Source of the DNA: an uncultured Marivita sp.
Lineage (GTDB): Bacteria; Pseudomonadota; Alphaproteobacteria; Rhodobacterales; Rhodobacteraceae
DNA length: 64,000 nt
Assembly (NCBI RefSeq): GCF_947488135.1
Contig: NZ_CANKYW010000008.1
Coordinates: 1-64,000, forward strand
Direction: 5' to 3'
The position numbers and the translations under genes are program-made. Shown piece after piece: positions 9,212-19,176 of the stretch (its first letter is position 1; each line of letters begins with the position of its first letter). Under the pieces are notes generated by a model. The model ran no database searches, was not told the origin of the DNA, and saw nothing but the letters and a program-made list of their open reading frames with translations.

Positions 9212-11026
9212 ATGACACGCATTTACCTGCCCATCGTCATCGGAGCGCTTTTGCTGACCTTCTGGGTCAGCCCCGACGCGCAGGAGATCGCGGCGGGGGT
9301 TGCGATCTTTCTTTTCGGGATGCTGATGCTCGAGGACGGGTTCAAGCTCTTCGGCGGTGGCGCGCTGGAGCGAATCCTCGAACGCGCCACCGGGTCGACG
9401 CTTCGGGCGATTTCGTTCGGGATCGCGTCGACCACGCTCTTGCAGTCCAGCTCTTTGGTGTCGGTCATCACCATCTCGTTTCTGAGCGCGGGTCTGATCT
9501 CGCTCATCGGCGGTGTCGGCATCATCTTCGGCGCCAATATCGGAACGACGACAGGCGCATGGCTGGTTGCGGGGCTTGGGCTGAAGATCGACATCGCGGC
9601 CTACGCGATGCCGATGATCGCGCTCAGCGTCATTCTGGTGTTTCAGAAATCCAAACCCCTGCGCGGCATCGGATATGCGCTGGCGGGGCTCGGTTTCCTG
9701 TTTCTCGGCATCCACCACATGAAAGAGGGCTTTGACGCCTTCAAGGACCAGATCGACCTGACACGGTTCGCGCTGACCGGGCTTCTGGGTCTCTTCGTCT
9801 ATTCCCTTATCGGCACTGCCGCCACGGTGGTCATGCAATCGAGCCATGCCACGATGGTCCTGATCCTCACGGCGCTGTCCGCCGGGCAAATCAGTTACGA
9901 AAACGCGCTGGCGCTTGCCATCGGGGCGAATATCGGCACGACGATCACCGCGATCCTCGGCTCTCTCGGCGCGAATTTTCAGGGCAAGCGCTTGGCGCTC
10001 GCGCATCTGATCTTCAACACAGTGACCGCGCTGGTCGCGCTGGTGCTTATCGTCCCGCTGCGCGACGCGGTGGATTGGGTCAGCGATCTTGTCGGGATCG
10101 CGCCCGGCGACTACGCGATGAAACTCGCGGTGTTCCACACGATATTCAATGTGCTGGGCGTCGCGCTGATGCTGCCGGTGCTCAATCGGCTGATCACGTT
10201 TCTCGAACATCGCATCGTCGAACCCGTACCGGACGTGAGCCGCCCGCGTTACCTCAACGAGGCGGTGGACGAATTCCCGCAGACGCTCGAGATCGCGCTG
10301 CGCAAGGAAGTGTTGCACCTTTATGAAAACGCAGTCGAGTTGATCCTGCACGGTCTCAACCTGCATCGGGACGAGGTGTTCGCCACCGACAATGTCGCCG
10401 ATCTGGTGCGGCACAGCCGAACGCCGTTCGAGCTCGATCTCGACGAAAGCTATGAGCGGCGCGTGAAAACGCTTTATGCGGGCATCGTGGAGTTCACGAC
10501 GCGCGTGGGCGACAAGCGGGTCGATCAGGATATCGCCGAACGGGTCTACGCGCTTCGCGATGTGGCCAGCGATATCGTGCAGGCGGTGAAATCCGTGAAA
10601 CATCTCCGCAAGAACATCCTGCGCTACACGGTGCGCCGCCAGGGCGCCACGACCGAGCTTTACGACGAATTGCGCACCGAGATCGCGCGCATCACCATCG
10701 AAATCCGGAAGCTTGGCCTGACCGAACCCGAGAACCGCAGCGCGCTCTGGCTCGATCAGGAGCGCGCGCAGATCGAGGACGACGCTCGCACAACGTCGCA
10801 GCGCGTCGATGCTCTGATCCGCAAGGGCGCGCTCAACGCCACCGCCGCCACGTCGTTCATGAACGATTCCGGCTACGCCTACGGCGCGATGCGTGATCTG
10901 ATCGAAGCGGCGCGCAGCTACTACATCGAACGCGAAAGCGCGATGGCCGAGGTGGAACGCCTGCTGTCGCTCGACGAGGAAGAACTCAGCGAAGCGGTTA
11001 CAGAACACGCGAAGGACCCGGGATGA
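9212..11026 (+). CDS. Na/Pi cotransporter family protein (NptA type) with C-terminal PhoU-like helical region
   Basis: Repeated QSSS segments (TTLLQSSSLVSVITISFLSAG, VVMQSSHATMVLILTAL), GANIGTT motifs twice; helical C-terminus. Confidence 0.9.
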   Translation: MTRIYLPIVIGALLLTFWVSPDAQEIAAGVAIFLFGMLMLEDGFKLFGGGALERILERATGSTLRAISFGIASTTLLQSSSLVSVITISFLSAGLISLIGGVGIIFGANIGTTTGAWLVAGLGLKIDIAAYAMPMIALSVILVFQKSKPLRGIGYALAGLGFLFLGIHHMKEGFDAFKDQIDLTRFALTGLLGLFVYSLIGTAATVVMQSSHATMVLILTALSAGQISYENALALAIGANIGTTITAILGSLGANFQGKRLALAHLIFNTVTALVALVLIVPLRDAVDWVSDLVGIAPGDYAMKLAVFHTIFNVLGVALMLPVLNRLITFLEHRIVEPVPDVSRPRYLNEAVDEFPQTLEIALRKEVLHLYENAVELILHGLNLHRDEVFATDNVADLVRHSRTPFELDLDESYERRVKTLYAGIVEFTTRVGDKRVDQDIAERVYALRDVASDIVQAVKSVKHLRKNILRYTVRRQGATTELYDELRTEIARITIEIRKLGLTEPENRSALWLDQERAQIEDDARTTSQRVDALIRKGALNATAATSFMNDSGYAYGAMRDLIEAARSYYIERESAMAEVERLLSLDEEELSEAVTEHAKDPG

Positions 11027-11096
11027 CGACCGGTGTCATGGCGATGTTGCGAAATATGTTCAAGCTGGCCGCGGCAACACGATTGGAGAAGCGAAG

Positions 11097-11345
11097 ATGG
11101 GTCTGAAAAAGCTGGCCGCGAAAGTCGAGGACTACAACGCGCGTCTCGAAAGCGGGAAGGCGAGCAAGATCAAGCCAAGCCACGTGGAGAAGGTCTTGCA
11201 AAAGCTCCGCGTGAAGGCGGCGGAGTTGGAGGCCGAAATCGCCTCCGCCCCTTCTGCCGACAAGAAAGACCGGCTCGAGGGCAAGCTCGCCATCGCGCGA
11301 ACCCATATCGACCGCGCGGAATGGTTGCTGAAAGAGCTGGCGTAG
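11097..11345 (+). CDS. Small helical (coiled-coil) conserved hypothetical protein
   Basis: 82-aa ORF with amphipathic helical composition; SD ggag upstream; no family recognised. Confidence 0.6.
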   Translation: MGLKKLAAKVEDYNARLESGKASKIKPSHVEKVLQKLRVKAAELEAEIASAPSADKKDRLEGKLAIARTHIDRAEWLLKELA

Positions 11346-11459
11346 CACCAGTGATCCCCCGCCCCCGCTCCTGATCCACCTCGCAGAATAGTGCGTGGCA
11401 TCTCGGCGCGAAGCGTGGCAGGCACAGCGCGACCCCGGGACGACGACAAGGAGAGTAGA

Positions 11460-12944
11460 ATGCGGTTCTGGATCATCATCGGTCTGATCCTTGTGCTGTC
11501 CGCGCTCGGCCTCACCTACGAGATTGCCGCAGGCCGTGTTCTGGCGCCGTTCTTCGGCACGTCCCTGCTGACATGGACCACCGTCATCGCGACCATCCTT
11601 GCGGGGTTCTCGCTTGGCAGTGCGCTTGGCGGTCTCATCGCCGAACGGGAACGTCCGGCCGCCGCCAAGGCGGTGCGCAAGGCGCTGGTCGCGACGGCGA
11701 TCCTGATGGCGTTGTCGCCCAGCGTTCTGGGGCTGATCTACGCCATGGGCGCGCGGAACACCGGCGGGATGCTTCTGGCGGTGTTTGTCGCCTTTTTCCC
11801 GGCGTCGGTCCTTGTCACCTTGCCCTCGCCGTTCCTCGCCAAGCTTGCGGTCGAGGCCAGACCGGGGCGGGAAGGGTCGTCGCTCGGGCTGGTTCTGGCT
11901 GCGGGATCGCTTGGCGCGATCGTGGGCGCGATCCTCGCGGGGTTCGTCGCGCTGCCGCTGGTCGGCTCGGTTGCCACTTTCGCCGGGTGCGGGGCCGCTG
12001 CGTTGCTTTGCGTGGCGTTGATCCGGGATGCGCCACCCGACGACGGAAGCCGTGGACAGCGCACGGATCGGCCCCGGCACACCGGACCGAACGTCCCCAT
12101 CGGCGTGGCGGGGCTTGTGGTCGTGGCGAGCGTCGCCAGCGGTTCGGTCTGCCGCTACGAGTCGGGCCTATCCTGCATCGACGTCGTGACCCGGGGCAGC
12201 ACCGTCTACCTCTATTCCGACCGCACCCAGCAAGCCGCCGAGCGGGCACGGCCGGACACGGACGCACCCGATGCGTCGCGACCGCTGGTGATGCCCTATA
12301 CCAGATGGATCTGGGACCGCATGGACCGCGATCTGGATGCTGATCCGTCGGTCCTTTTCATCGGAGGCGGCGGCTACACCTTGCCGACCAAACTGTTGGA
12401 GACGCGTCCCGAGGCGCAGGCCATCGCGGTCGAGATCGACCCGCTGATCACGCGCGTGGTTCAGGAGAACCTGCCCTGGGCCGGCGCGATGATCGCGCGT
12501 GCGGGCTTTGACGCGACCACCGGAGGCGATGGTCGCCTGGGCATCGTTCACGCCGACGGGCGGGTGTATCTCAATGAAACGACACGACGCTTCGACGCCG
12601 CCGTGATGGACGCGTTCTCATCCGGGTCCGTTCCGGCACATCTGGCGACGATGGAGACCTATGAACGGCTCCATGCGATTGTCGACGGGCCTGTCTACGT
12701 GAACCTGATCGACGCGCCGGACGGTCCCCTCGTGCGTGGCATCCACGCGATCCTGAGTGACCTTTATCCCCATGTCGAAACCGTCCAAAGCCCGATCAGC
12801 CAGCGCGGTCTTGCCAATATCGTGCTGGCCGCATCTCCGACCCCGCTTGCCCCACTGGACGACCTGCCGACCGACTACGAAACGGTCGAGGTCACGCCGG
12901 ACCGTGCCTTCACCGATGATCGCGGCTGGGTCGGCCATAGGTGA
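11460..12944 (+). CDS. Membrane protein fused to a spermidine synthase-like (Rossmann methyltransferase fold) domain
   Basis: N-terminal multi-TM region with YEIAAGRVLAPFFGTSLLTWTTVI; C-terminal VLFIGGGGYTLPTKLLE...AVEIDPLITRV and MDAFSSGSVPAHLAT. Confidence 0.85.
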   Translation: MRFWIIIGLILVLSALGLTYEIAAGRVLAPFFGTSLLTWTTVIATILAGFSLGSALGGLIAERERPAAAKAVRKALVATAILMALSPSVLGLIYAMGARNTGGMLLAVFVAFFPASVLVTLPSPFLAKLAVEARPGREGSSLGLVLAAGSLGAIVGAILAGFVALPLVGSVATFAGCGAAALLCVALIRDAPPDDGSRGQRTDRPRHTGPNVPIGVAGLVVVASVASGSVCRYESGLSCIDVVTRGSTVYLYSDRTQQAAERARPDTDAPDASRPLVMPYTRWIWDRMDRDLDADPSVLFIGGGGYTLPTKLLETRPEAQAIAVEIDPLITRVVQENLPWAGAMIARAGFDATTGGDGRLGIVHADGRVYLNETTRRFDAAVMDAFSSGSVPAHLATMETYERLHAIVDGPVYVNLIDAPDGPLVRGIHAILSDLYPHVETVQSPISQRGLANIVLAASPTPLAPLDDLPTDYETVEVTPDRAFTDDRGWVGHR

Positions 12945-13014
12945 GGTGAGGCCGTCCAGGAACCGGCGTGACCCTTAGGACCGCCAATGCGGACACGACA
13001 CGTCGTGCGATGCG

Positions 13015-13842
13015 TCATCCCGCAACGATGGCGTAGACGAACCGCAGGCAGACAATCGCGAGAAATGACCCGAAGGCGAGCTCGAGGGCCCTGCCGGACA
13101 TGCCATGCGCCATGCGCACGCCGAGGTTGGCCGTCAGGATGGTCGTCGGCACGAAGAGGCTCACGCCAATCAGCGACACGAAACCGATGGCGTCGGGTGG
13201 CAGTCCGGGCTGTCCCCACCCCGCCAAAATATAGCCGATGGCACCAGGCACCGAGATCAGCACGCCGATCCCGGCCGAGGTGGCAACGGCCTGATGGATC
13301 GGGCGTCCGTGCAACGACATGATGATGTTGGAGATTTGCCCGCCGCCGATCCCCATAAGCGAGGCGAGAAACCCGATCAGCCCTCCGTATACCCGCAGCA
13401 GCGGCCCGGTCGGCAAGTCAGGGGCAAGGTCCCATAGCTTGGTGCCCGAGATCAGCTTGATTGCATTGATCCCCGCAACAAGGACAAAGACGATCTGAAA
13501 CACCACCGCTGGCGCGTATCTCGCGATCACGGCGCCGACCAAGACGCCAAGCACGATCGGCACGGCCCAGGCCCGGAGCAGCGCATCGTCCACCGCGCCA
13601 CGGGACCGGTGGCTGAGCCAGGATCGGATCGAGGTCGGGATGATGATCGCCAGAGAGGTGCCGACAGCAAGCGGCATCCGCGTTTCATCGGGCACGTCGA
13701 GCACGCCGAAGACCTCGTACAGGACCGGCACGATCAACGCACCTCCTCCGACCCCGAACAGCCCGGCGAGGATCCCGGTCAACGCACCGGCCACGAGAAG
13801 CGTCGCCGCGATGAGAAGAAAATCGGGGGAGAGGAGGTCCAT
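13015..13842 (-). CDS. Sulfite exporter TauE/SafE family protein
   Basis: GLFGVGGGALIVP and MGIGGGQISNIIM glycine motifs; 7-8 TM profile. Confidence 0.88.
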   Translation of the reverse strand: MDLLSPDFLLIAATLLVAGALTGILAGLFGVGGGALIVPVLYEVFGVLDVPDETRMPLAVGTSLAIIIPTSIRSWLSHRSRGAVDDALLRAWAVPIVLGVLVGAVIARYAPAVVFQIVFVLVAGINAIKLISGTKLWDLAPDLPTGPLLRVYGGLIGFLASLMGIGGGQISNIIMSLHGRPIHQAVATSAGIGVLISVPGAIGYILAGWGQPGLPPDAIGFVSLIGVSLFVPTTILTANLGVRMAHGMSGRALELAFGSFLAIVCLRFVYAIVAG

Positions 13843-13984
13843 CAGGAGCGTTCCTTGGTTTCGGAAAAAGATCGCACGACATGCGCCACGGGGCGCAATG
13901 CGTGACCGTATCTGGCGGCGCGACGTATGGGTGCCTCCGGCCGCAAGGCCGGGGGCTGTCCCAATCCGCGCGCGACGGGTTGTG

Positions 13985-14671
13985 TTACGTGACGGTGACG
14001 GTCAGGGTTCCCAGCCCGTCGATGCTCAGCTCCATCGTGTCGCCCTTGGACACGGGGCCGACGCCGGACGGTGTGCCGGACAGGATGACATCGCCGGGGG
14101 CCAGTTCGAAATATTCGGACAGGTAGGAGATCATTTCCGGCACCTTCCAGATCATCTGGTTCAGATCGCCTTCCTGACGAACCTCTCCGTTGACCTTGAA
14201 CTCCAGATGACCCTCGCTCGGATGTCCGACTTCAGAGACCGGATGGATCGGACCACAGGGCGCGGAACGCTCGAACGCCTTGCCGATCTCCCACGGGCGA
14301 CCCGCTTTTTTCGCGATCCCCTGAAGGTCGCGCCGCGTCATGTCGAGCGCGAGGCCGTAGCCGAACACATGATCCAAAGCCTTGTCGACCGGGATGTTGG
14401 TGCCGCCCGTCTTCAGCGCCACCAGCATCTCGGCCTCGTGGTGCACATCCGAGGTGTGCGGCGGGTACGGAAACCTGCCGGAGGTGTCGAGGTTGTTGGG
14501 GTTCTTCTGGAAGAAAAACGGATCTTCGCGGTCCGGATCATGCCCCATCTCGATCGCATGTGCAGCGTAGTTCCGGCCGATGCAATAGATGCGGCGCACC
14601 GGGAAAACCGCGTCCTGTCCGGCCACGGGCAAAGCCGTCACGGGCGGTGTTTCGATTGCGTATTGGGTCAT
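13985..14671 (-). CDS. Fumarylacetoacetate hydrolase (FAH) family protein, copy A
   Basis: IYCIGRNYAAHAIEMG, HHEAEMLV, GDVILSGTPSGVGPV motifs. Confidence 0.93.
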   Translation of the reverse strand: MTQYAIETPPVTALPVAGQDAVFPVRRIYCIGRNYAAHAIEMGHDPDREDPFFFQKNPNNLDTSGRFPYPPHTSDVHHEAEMLVALKTGGTNIPVDKALDHVFGYGLALDMTRRDLQGIAKKAGRPWEIGKAFERSAPCGPIHPVSEVGHPSEGHLEFKVNGEVRQEGDLNQMIWKVPEMISYLSEYFELAPGDVILSGTPSGVGPVSKGDTMELSIDGLGTLTVTVT

Positions 14672-14822
14672 GCGTCACTCCGGGTTCTTCGAACATTCAA
14701 CCGTGCTGTAGCCCAGCCAAATCGGTAAATCAATCGCGACCAACATGGGGAATACAAGAAAATCGTTGATTGATCGCCCAATTTGGGCTTAATTATCGCA
14801 TGTTTCGCGCCGCATTGGCGCA

Positions 14823-14838
14823 TATTGGTATACCAATA
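14823..14838. promoter_or_regulatory. 16-bp perfect palindrome TATTGGTATACCAATA, candidate FadR/GntR-family operator
   Basis: Direct reading; contains TGGT-AT-ACCA half-sites of FadR-subfamily type; in the divergent FAH-A/FadR-A intergenic region. Confidence 0.6.
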
Positions 14839-14850
14839 AAAGGTTTGGTC

Positions 14851-15540
14851 ATGTTGATGAATGCCGTATCGGTCGAAGCGGACGACGTCGTCGCCAAGCT
14901 TCGGTCCTATATCGAGGAAGGTGGCTACAAACCTGGCGACCGCCTTGAATCCGAACGCGACTTGATCGTGCGGCTTGACGTGACCCGCGCCCGGTTGCGC
15001 AAGGCATTGGACACTCTGGAACATGAAGGCGCGATCTGGCGGCACGTGGGCAAGGGCACGTTCATCGCGTCGCCCAATGCGGGATTCGGGCTGGGCGATC
15101 TGGCGGGGCTCAGTCAGGAAGTGACCCCGGTTCAGCTGATGCGCGCGCGTCAGGCGCTGGAGCCGGCGATCGCCCGCGAAGCCGCGCTGCACGCCACATG
15201 GGACGCGATACGCCAGTTGAAACAGTGCCGCGACCGCGCCGTAGACGCGCCCAACTGGGACGAATACGAGGCGCAGGACGACAACTTTCACAGGACCTTG
15301 GCCGAAGCGACGGACAATGTCCTGCTGCTGTCGCTGTTCGATCATCTGAATGCCGTGCGCCGGGCCGTGGCGTGGAACACCGTGGTGCGGAGTTCCGACC
15401 GCCCGGCCCGCACGCATTCAAGCTTTGCGGAACACGACGCCATCGTGGCGGCCATCGAAGCGCGCGATCCGACCGCAGCACATGCAGCGATGCGGACGCA
15501 TCTGGGCTCGGTCGCCGCGCGGCTGTTCGGGGAGGCGTGA
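14851..15540 (+). CDS. FadR/GntR family transcriptional regulator with FCD ligand domain, copy A
   Basis: wHTH PGDRLESERDLIVRLDVTRARLRKALDTLEHEGAIWRHVGKGTFI; FCD domain. ORF opens at 14770, but the segment before 14851 overlaps palindromic intergenic DNA. Confidence 0.9.
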   Translation: MLMNAVSVEADDVVAKLRSYIEEGGYKPGDRLESERDLIVRLDVTRARLRKALDTLEHEGAIWRHVGKGTFIASPNAGFGLGDLAGLSQEVTPVQLMRARQALEPAIAREAALHATWDAIRQLKQCRDRAVDAPNWDEYEAQDDNFHRTLAEATDNVLLLSLFDHLNAVRRAVAWNTVVRSSDRPARTHSSFAEHDAIVAAIEARDPTAAHAAMRTHLGSVAARLFGEA

Positions 15541-15729
15541 ACTTACAACCAGTGTGACGGGGAAGAGGAAAGAGAAGCACACGCCATGTCGTAACAAACG
15601 TGTCTCGGGGAGGAGGACGATGTTGACCAAGAGTGTATCGGTTCAAGCGGCGTCACGGGGATCAGACATCTGGTCCCGGTCGGTCGGACTGCGAACAGCG
15701 TTGCACGCCGCCGAAGGAGACCCGCGGGC

Positions 15730-16722
15730 GTGAGCAACCTGAACCTGACACTTGCCACATGGGACCACGACCGCGTCATGGCGTTGCATGACGGGCGCGT
15801 GACCATTCCGGGTGTCACGCTGGAAAGCCACATCCATCCGACGTCCAAGCTTTTCCCTTGGGCCGTGCAGGAGGCGCGGTTCGACATCACCGAGATGTCG
15901 GTGTCGAGCTACGTTCTGCAACTGTCGCGCGGTGGGTCGGATTACACGGCGATCCCGGCGTTCGTCAGCCGCGCGTTCCGGCACAGCGGGTTCTTTGCCC
16001 GCGCCGGTTCAGGCATCGAAAGCCCGGCTGATTTCGCAGGACACAAGATCGGCGTGCCCGAATACCAGATGACCGCCGCCCTCTGGATGCGCGGTATTTT
16101 GGCGGATGAATACGGCGTGGCGTGCGACGACATCCACTGGCGCACCGGCGCGTTGGACGAAGGCGTGCGGCGCGAGCGGCTTGAACTTGCGCTGCCCGAA
16201 GGCATGGTGGTCGAACCGATCACCGAAGGCGACACGTTGCAGGACATGCTTCTGCGCGGTGAAATCGACGGGTTGCTCGCCCCGAAGCCGCCCAAGGCGT
16301 TTCTGGAGGGCAATCCCGATCTTGTGCGCCTCATCCCCGATTTCGAGGCTGCGGAACAGGCGTACCATCGCAAGACCGGGTTCTTTCCCATCATGCACCT
16401 GATCGGCATCCGCAAGACCATCGCCGAGGAAAACCCCGACCTGCCCCGCGCGCTGTACAATGCATTCGTCGAATCCCGCGATATCGCGATGGCGCGGCTC
16501 AGGTCGGTCTGGCTTGGCAATGCGAACCGCATGACGCTGCCGTGGCTCAATTCCGCGATGGAGCGGACGCTGGCCAGCATGGGGCCGGATTACTGGAGCT
16601 ATGGCTGCACCGCCAACATGGCCGAGATCGACGCGATCTGCCGTTATTCGCTGGAGCAGCACCTGTCCGCCGCCCCGGTTGATCCGATATCATTGTTTCA
16701 CCCATCGGTTCTGGACACCTGA
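15730..16722 (+). CDS. 4,5-dihydroxyphthalate decarboxylase-like protein (periplasmic-binding-protein fold, no signal peptide)
   Basis: LTLATWDHDRVMALHDGRVTIPGV N-terminus and GVPEYQMTAALWMRGIL resemble the Pht5-type family; GTG start. Confidence 0.75.
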   Translation: MSNLNLTLATWDHDRVMALHDGRVTIPGVTLESHIHPTSKLFPWAVQEARFDITEMSVSSYVLQLSRGGSDYTAIPAFVSRAFRHSGFFARAGSGIESPADFAGHKIGVPEYQMTAALWMRGILADEYGVACDDIHWRTGALDEGVRRERLELALPEGMVVEPITEGDTLQDMLLRGEIDGLLAPKPPKAFLEGNPDLVRLIPDFEAAEQAYHRKTGFFPIMHLIGIRKTIAEENPDLPRALYNAFVESRDIAMARLRSVWLGNANRMTLPWLNSAMERTLASMGPDYWSYGCTANMAEIDAICRYSLEQHLSAAPVDPISLFHPSVLDT

Positions 16723-16723
16723 G

Positions 16724-17509
16724 ATGATGGAGATGTGGCACGCAGGACTGGGATGGCCGACCGCGACGACACTGCTCGCGGTCAGTTTCGCCAGCTCGTT
16801 CATCACCATCGCCTTCGGCATCGGCGGCGGTGCGGTGATGCTGGCGGTGCTGGCGACACTACTGCCTGCCGCGGCGATCATTCCGGTGCATGGGCTTGTG
16901 CAGCTTGGTTCCAACGCGGGCCGCGCCGTCATCATGACGCGCTACATGCGGTTCGACCTGCTGGGCCCTTTCGCGATCGGCGCGCTGATCGGGATCCTTT
17001 TGGGCGGATCGCTGGTGATCCAGCTCGAGGCGGGCTGGATCCAGGTCGGTGTGGGGCTCTTCATCCTGTGGTCCGTGGTGTCGAAACCACCCGAATTCCT
17101 GCGCCGGTCCGGCATGATCACCGGCGTGTTTTCTAGCTTTCTGACGATGTTCTTCGGCGGCACCGGGCCGTTCGTGGCCACCTATGTGCGGGCGCAGGAT
17201 CTGGACCGTCACGCCCATGTCGCGACCCACGCGATGTTCATGACGCTGCAACATTTGCTCAAGACTGTGGCCTTCGGCATCCTTGGCTTTGCCTTCAGCG
17301 TCTGGGCCGGGCTGATCATCCTGCTGATCGCGGCCGGTGTTCTGGGAACGCTCGCCGGCAAGGTGATGCTGTCGCGGATCGACGACCGGCGGTTCCGGAT
17401 CGTGCTGAAGATCGTGCTCACCATTCTGGCCGCCCGGCTGATCTATGCCGGGGCCACCGATATCTATTACGCCAGCGCCGCACCGGCGCCGACAGGAGGA
17501 GTTGACTAA
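16724..17509 (+). CDS. Sulfite exporter TauE/SafE family protein
   Basis: Multi-TM, FGIGGGAVMLAVLATLLPAAAIIPVHGLVQLGSNAGR typical of TauE/SafE. Confidence 0.88.
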   Translation: MMEMWHAGLGWPTATTLLAVSFASSFITIAFGIGGGAVMLAVLATLLPAAAIIPVHGLVQLGSNAGRAVIMTRYMRFDLLGPFAIGALIGILLGGSLVIQLEAGWIQVGVGLFILWSVVSKPPEFLRRSGMITGVFSSFLTMFFGGTGPFVATYVRAQDLDRHAHVATHAMFMTLQHLLKTVAFGILGFAFSVWAGLIILLIAAGVLGTLAGKVMLSRIDDRRFRIVLKIVLTILAARLIYAGATDIYYASAAPAPTGGVD

Positions 17510-17587
17510 CCCGCCGGGAACCGCGCGATCCCTGCGGATGACCAATAGACGCGCAAGAGACCTTGAACATGAAACTGGGAGGAGACC

Positions 17588-18589
17588 ATGTCCATGAAAC
17601 CGATGATCACCCGCCGTACGCTGCTGGGAACCGGGGCTGCCGCAACGGCCCTGACCCTGGCCACACCCGGCCTTGTCCGGGCCAACACGTTCCCGGAACG
17701 CAATATCAACGTCTACGTCCCGACCTCTGAAGGCGGCGGGGCCGACCGGAACTTCCGCGCGTTTTCCAGCGTGTGGAAAGAAAAGCTCGGCACGGATTTC
17801 GAACCGGGCTTCTACCCGGGCGCTTCGGGCCGCGTCGGCTACGAGATCTACATGGGGAAAGCGGATCCTGACTGCTACAACCTGATCTTTGGCAACATGG
17901 GTCCGGAAGTCCTGAACTGGGCGATGCAGGCCCCGAGCTTTGACGTGAACGATTACTTCTACTTCGGTCAGGTCGACAAGGACCCCTGCTGTCTGTTCGT
18001 CGGTGCGGAAAGCCCGCTGCAAACGATGGACGACATCATCTCGGCCGCCAAGTCGCGCCGCCTGAATGTCGGAACCAGCCGCATGGCGCACCCGGCGTCC
18101 ATCGGCCTGCTCGCGCTTGGCGACAAGCTGGGCATCGACTTCAACCTGATCCCGCTTCAGGGCGGCAAGGGCACCGTCGCCGGTGCCGTGACGGGCGAAG
18201 TGGATTTCTCGGTCCTGACATCGGGGTCGGTGATCGCGGCGGGCGACAGCGTCAAGACGCTGCTGGTCTTCGGCGACAATATCGTGGGCGAGGCGCTCGA
18301 CAATGCGCCGAGCATCAACGACGCCTACGACATGGACCTGCCCGAAATGCTGTCGGCGCGCGCGTTCGGCATCCACCGGAAAGCGGCGGAGGACCATCCG
18401 GACCGGTTCGAGATCCTGACGACCACCTTCAAGGAGACCTTCGACGATCCGGCCCTGATGGAAGCCTATGTCGCCAACAACGGCACGCCGGAATACCTGC
18501 AATATGCAGGTGTCGAGGAATGCGAGGCGTTCAAACAGTCGATGCTCGAACTCGGTGAGCGCTACAAGTCGCTGCTCAGCGGCGCGTAA
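17588..18589 (+). CDS. tctC: Tripartite tricarboxylate transporter substrate-binding protein (TctC family), Tat-type signal
   Basis: TRRTLLGTGAAATALTLATPGLVRA signal; upstream of TctB/TctA; SD ggagg. Confidence 0.82.
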   Translation: MSMKPMITRRTLLGTGAAATALTLATPGLVRANTFPERNINVYVPTSEGGGADRNFRAFSSVWKEKLGTDFEPGFYPGASGRVGYEIYMGKADPDCYNLIFGNMGPEVLNWAMQAPSFDVNDYFYFGQVDKDPCCLFVGAESPLQTMDDIISAAKSRRLNVGTSRMAHPASIGLLALGDKLGIDFNLIPLQGGKGTVAGAVTGEVDFSVLTSGSVIAAGDSVKTLLVFGDNIVGEALDNAPSINDAYDMDLPEMLSARAFGIHRKAAEDHPDRFEILTTTFKETFDDPALMEAYVANNGTPEYLQYAGVEECEAFKQSMLELGERYKSLLSGA

Positions 18590-18598
18590 CCGCCACCC

Positions 18599-18627
18599 GA
18601 CCGGCAGCGCACAGGCCGCTGCCGGTC
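18599..18627 (+). other. Intercistronic stem-loop between tctC and tctB (GACCGGCAGCG-7 nt-CGCTGCCGGTC)
   Basis: Perfect 11-bp inverted repeat 9 nt after the tctC stop. Confidence 0.8.
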
Positions 18628-18663
18628 ACACCGCATCCGAATTGCAGACAGGACGGCGCACTC

Positions 18664-19176
18664 ATGGCTTCAGACCCTTACAAACCGCCACGTCAAATCG
18701 GCGGAGAGCTGGTTATTCCCATCATCGCGGTGGGCTTCACGTTGTATTTCTTCTCGACCATCTGGAACTCGCCCTGGACGGCGCAGGTCAGCGCCTTCAT
18801 GGTCGGAGGCATCCTGCTTCTGGTCTGCGCCATCTTCTTCGTGCGCAGCATCATCTGGCTGCGGCGGGGTGAAGGCACACTCGGGTTCAGCAACCTTTTC
18901 ACGATAGACGACATCCGCACCGGTCGCATCGGGCTTCTGGTCATGACGATCGCCTACGTGATGTTCATCGACTATCTGGGCTTTACGCTCATGACCTTCC
19001 TCTTTCTGGCGATCAGCATGTTGATCCTCGCCAAGGGTCGGAATCCGGTCTTCATCACGCTGATCTCGGGGGTGATGGCGTTGACCGGATGGGCGGTCTT
19101 CATCTGGGCCTTCGACACCCGCTTTCCACGCGGATGGTTCGAGACGACGATGAAAGCGGTGTTGACCAATGGATAG
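18664..19176 (+). CDS. tctB: Tripartite tricarboxylate transporter TctB family protein
   Basis: 4-TM small membrane protein upstream of and overlapping tctA; YLGFTLMTFLFLAISMLILA. Confidence 0.85.
   Translation: MASDPYKPPRQIGGELVIPIIAVGFTLYFFSTIWNSPWTAQVSAFMVGGILLLVCAIFFVRSIIWLRRGEGTLGFSNLFTIDDIRTGRIGLLVMTIAYVMFIDYLGFTLMTFLFLAISMLILAKGRNPVFITLISGVMALTGWAVFIWAFDTRFPRGWFETTMKAVLTNG

Noticed and set aside
8816-11008. 730-aa minus-strand ORF
   Set aside because: Lies antisense to the NptA-type transporter; composition (D/R/H/Q-rich, no domain) indicates a shadow ORF.
14770-14850. Upstream start for the FadR copy A ORF
   Set aside because: The segment contains two palindromes and operator-like words; family similarity starts after 14851.
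16859-18502. 547-aa minus-strand ORF
   Set aside because: Antisense to TauE/SafE and tctC; shadow ORF by composition.
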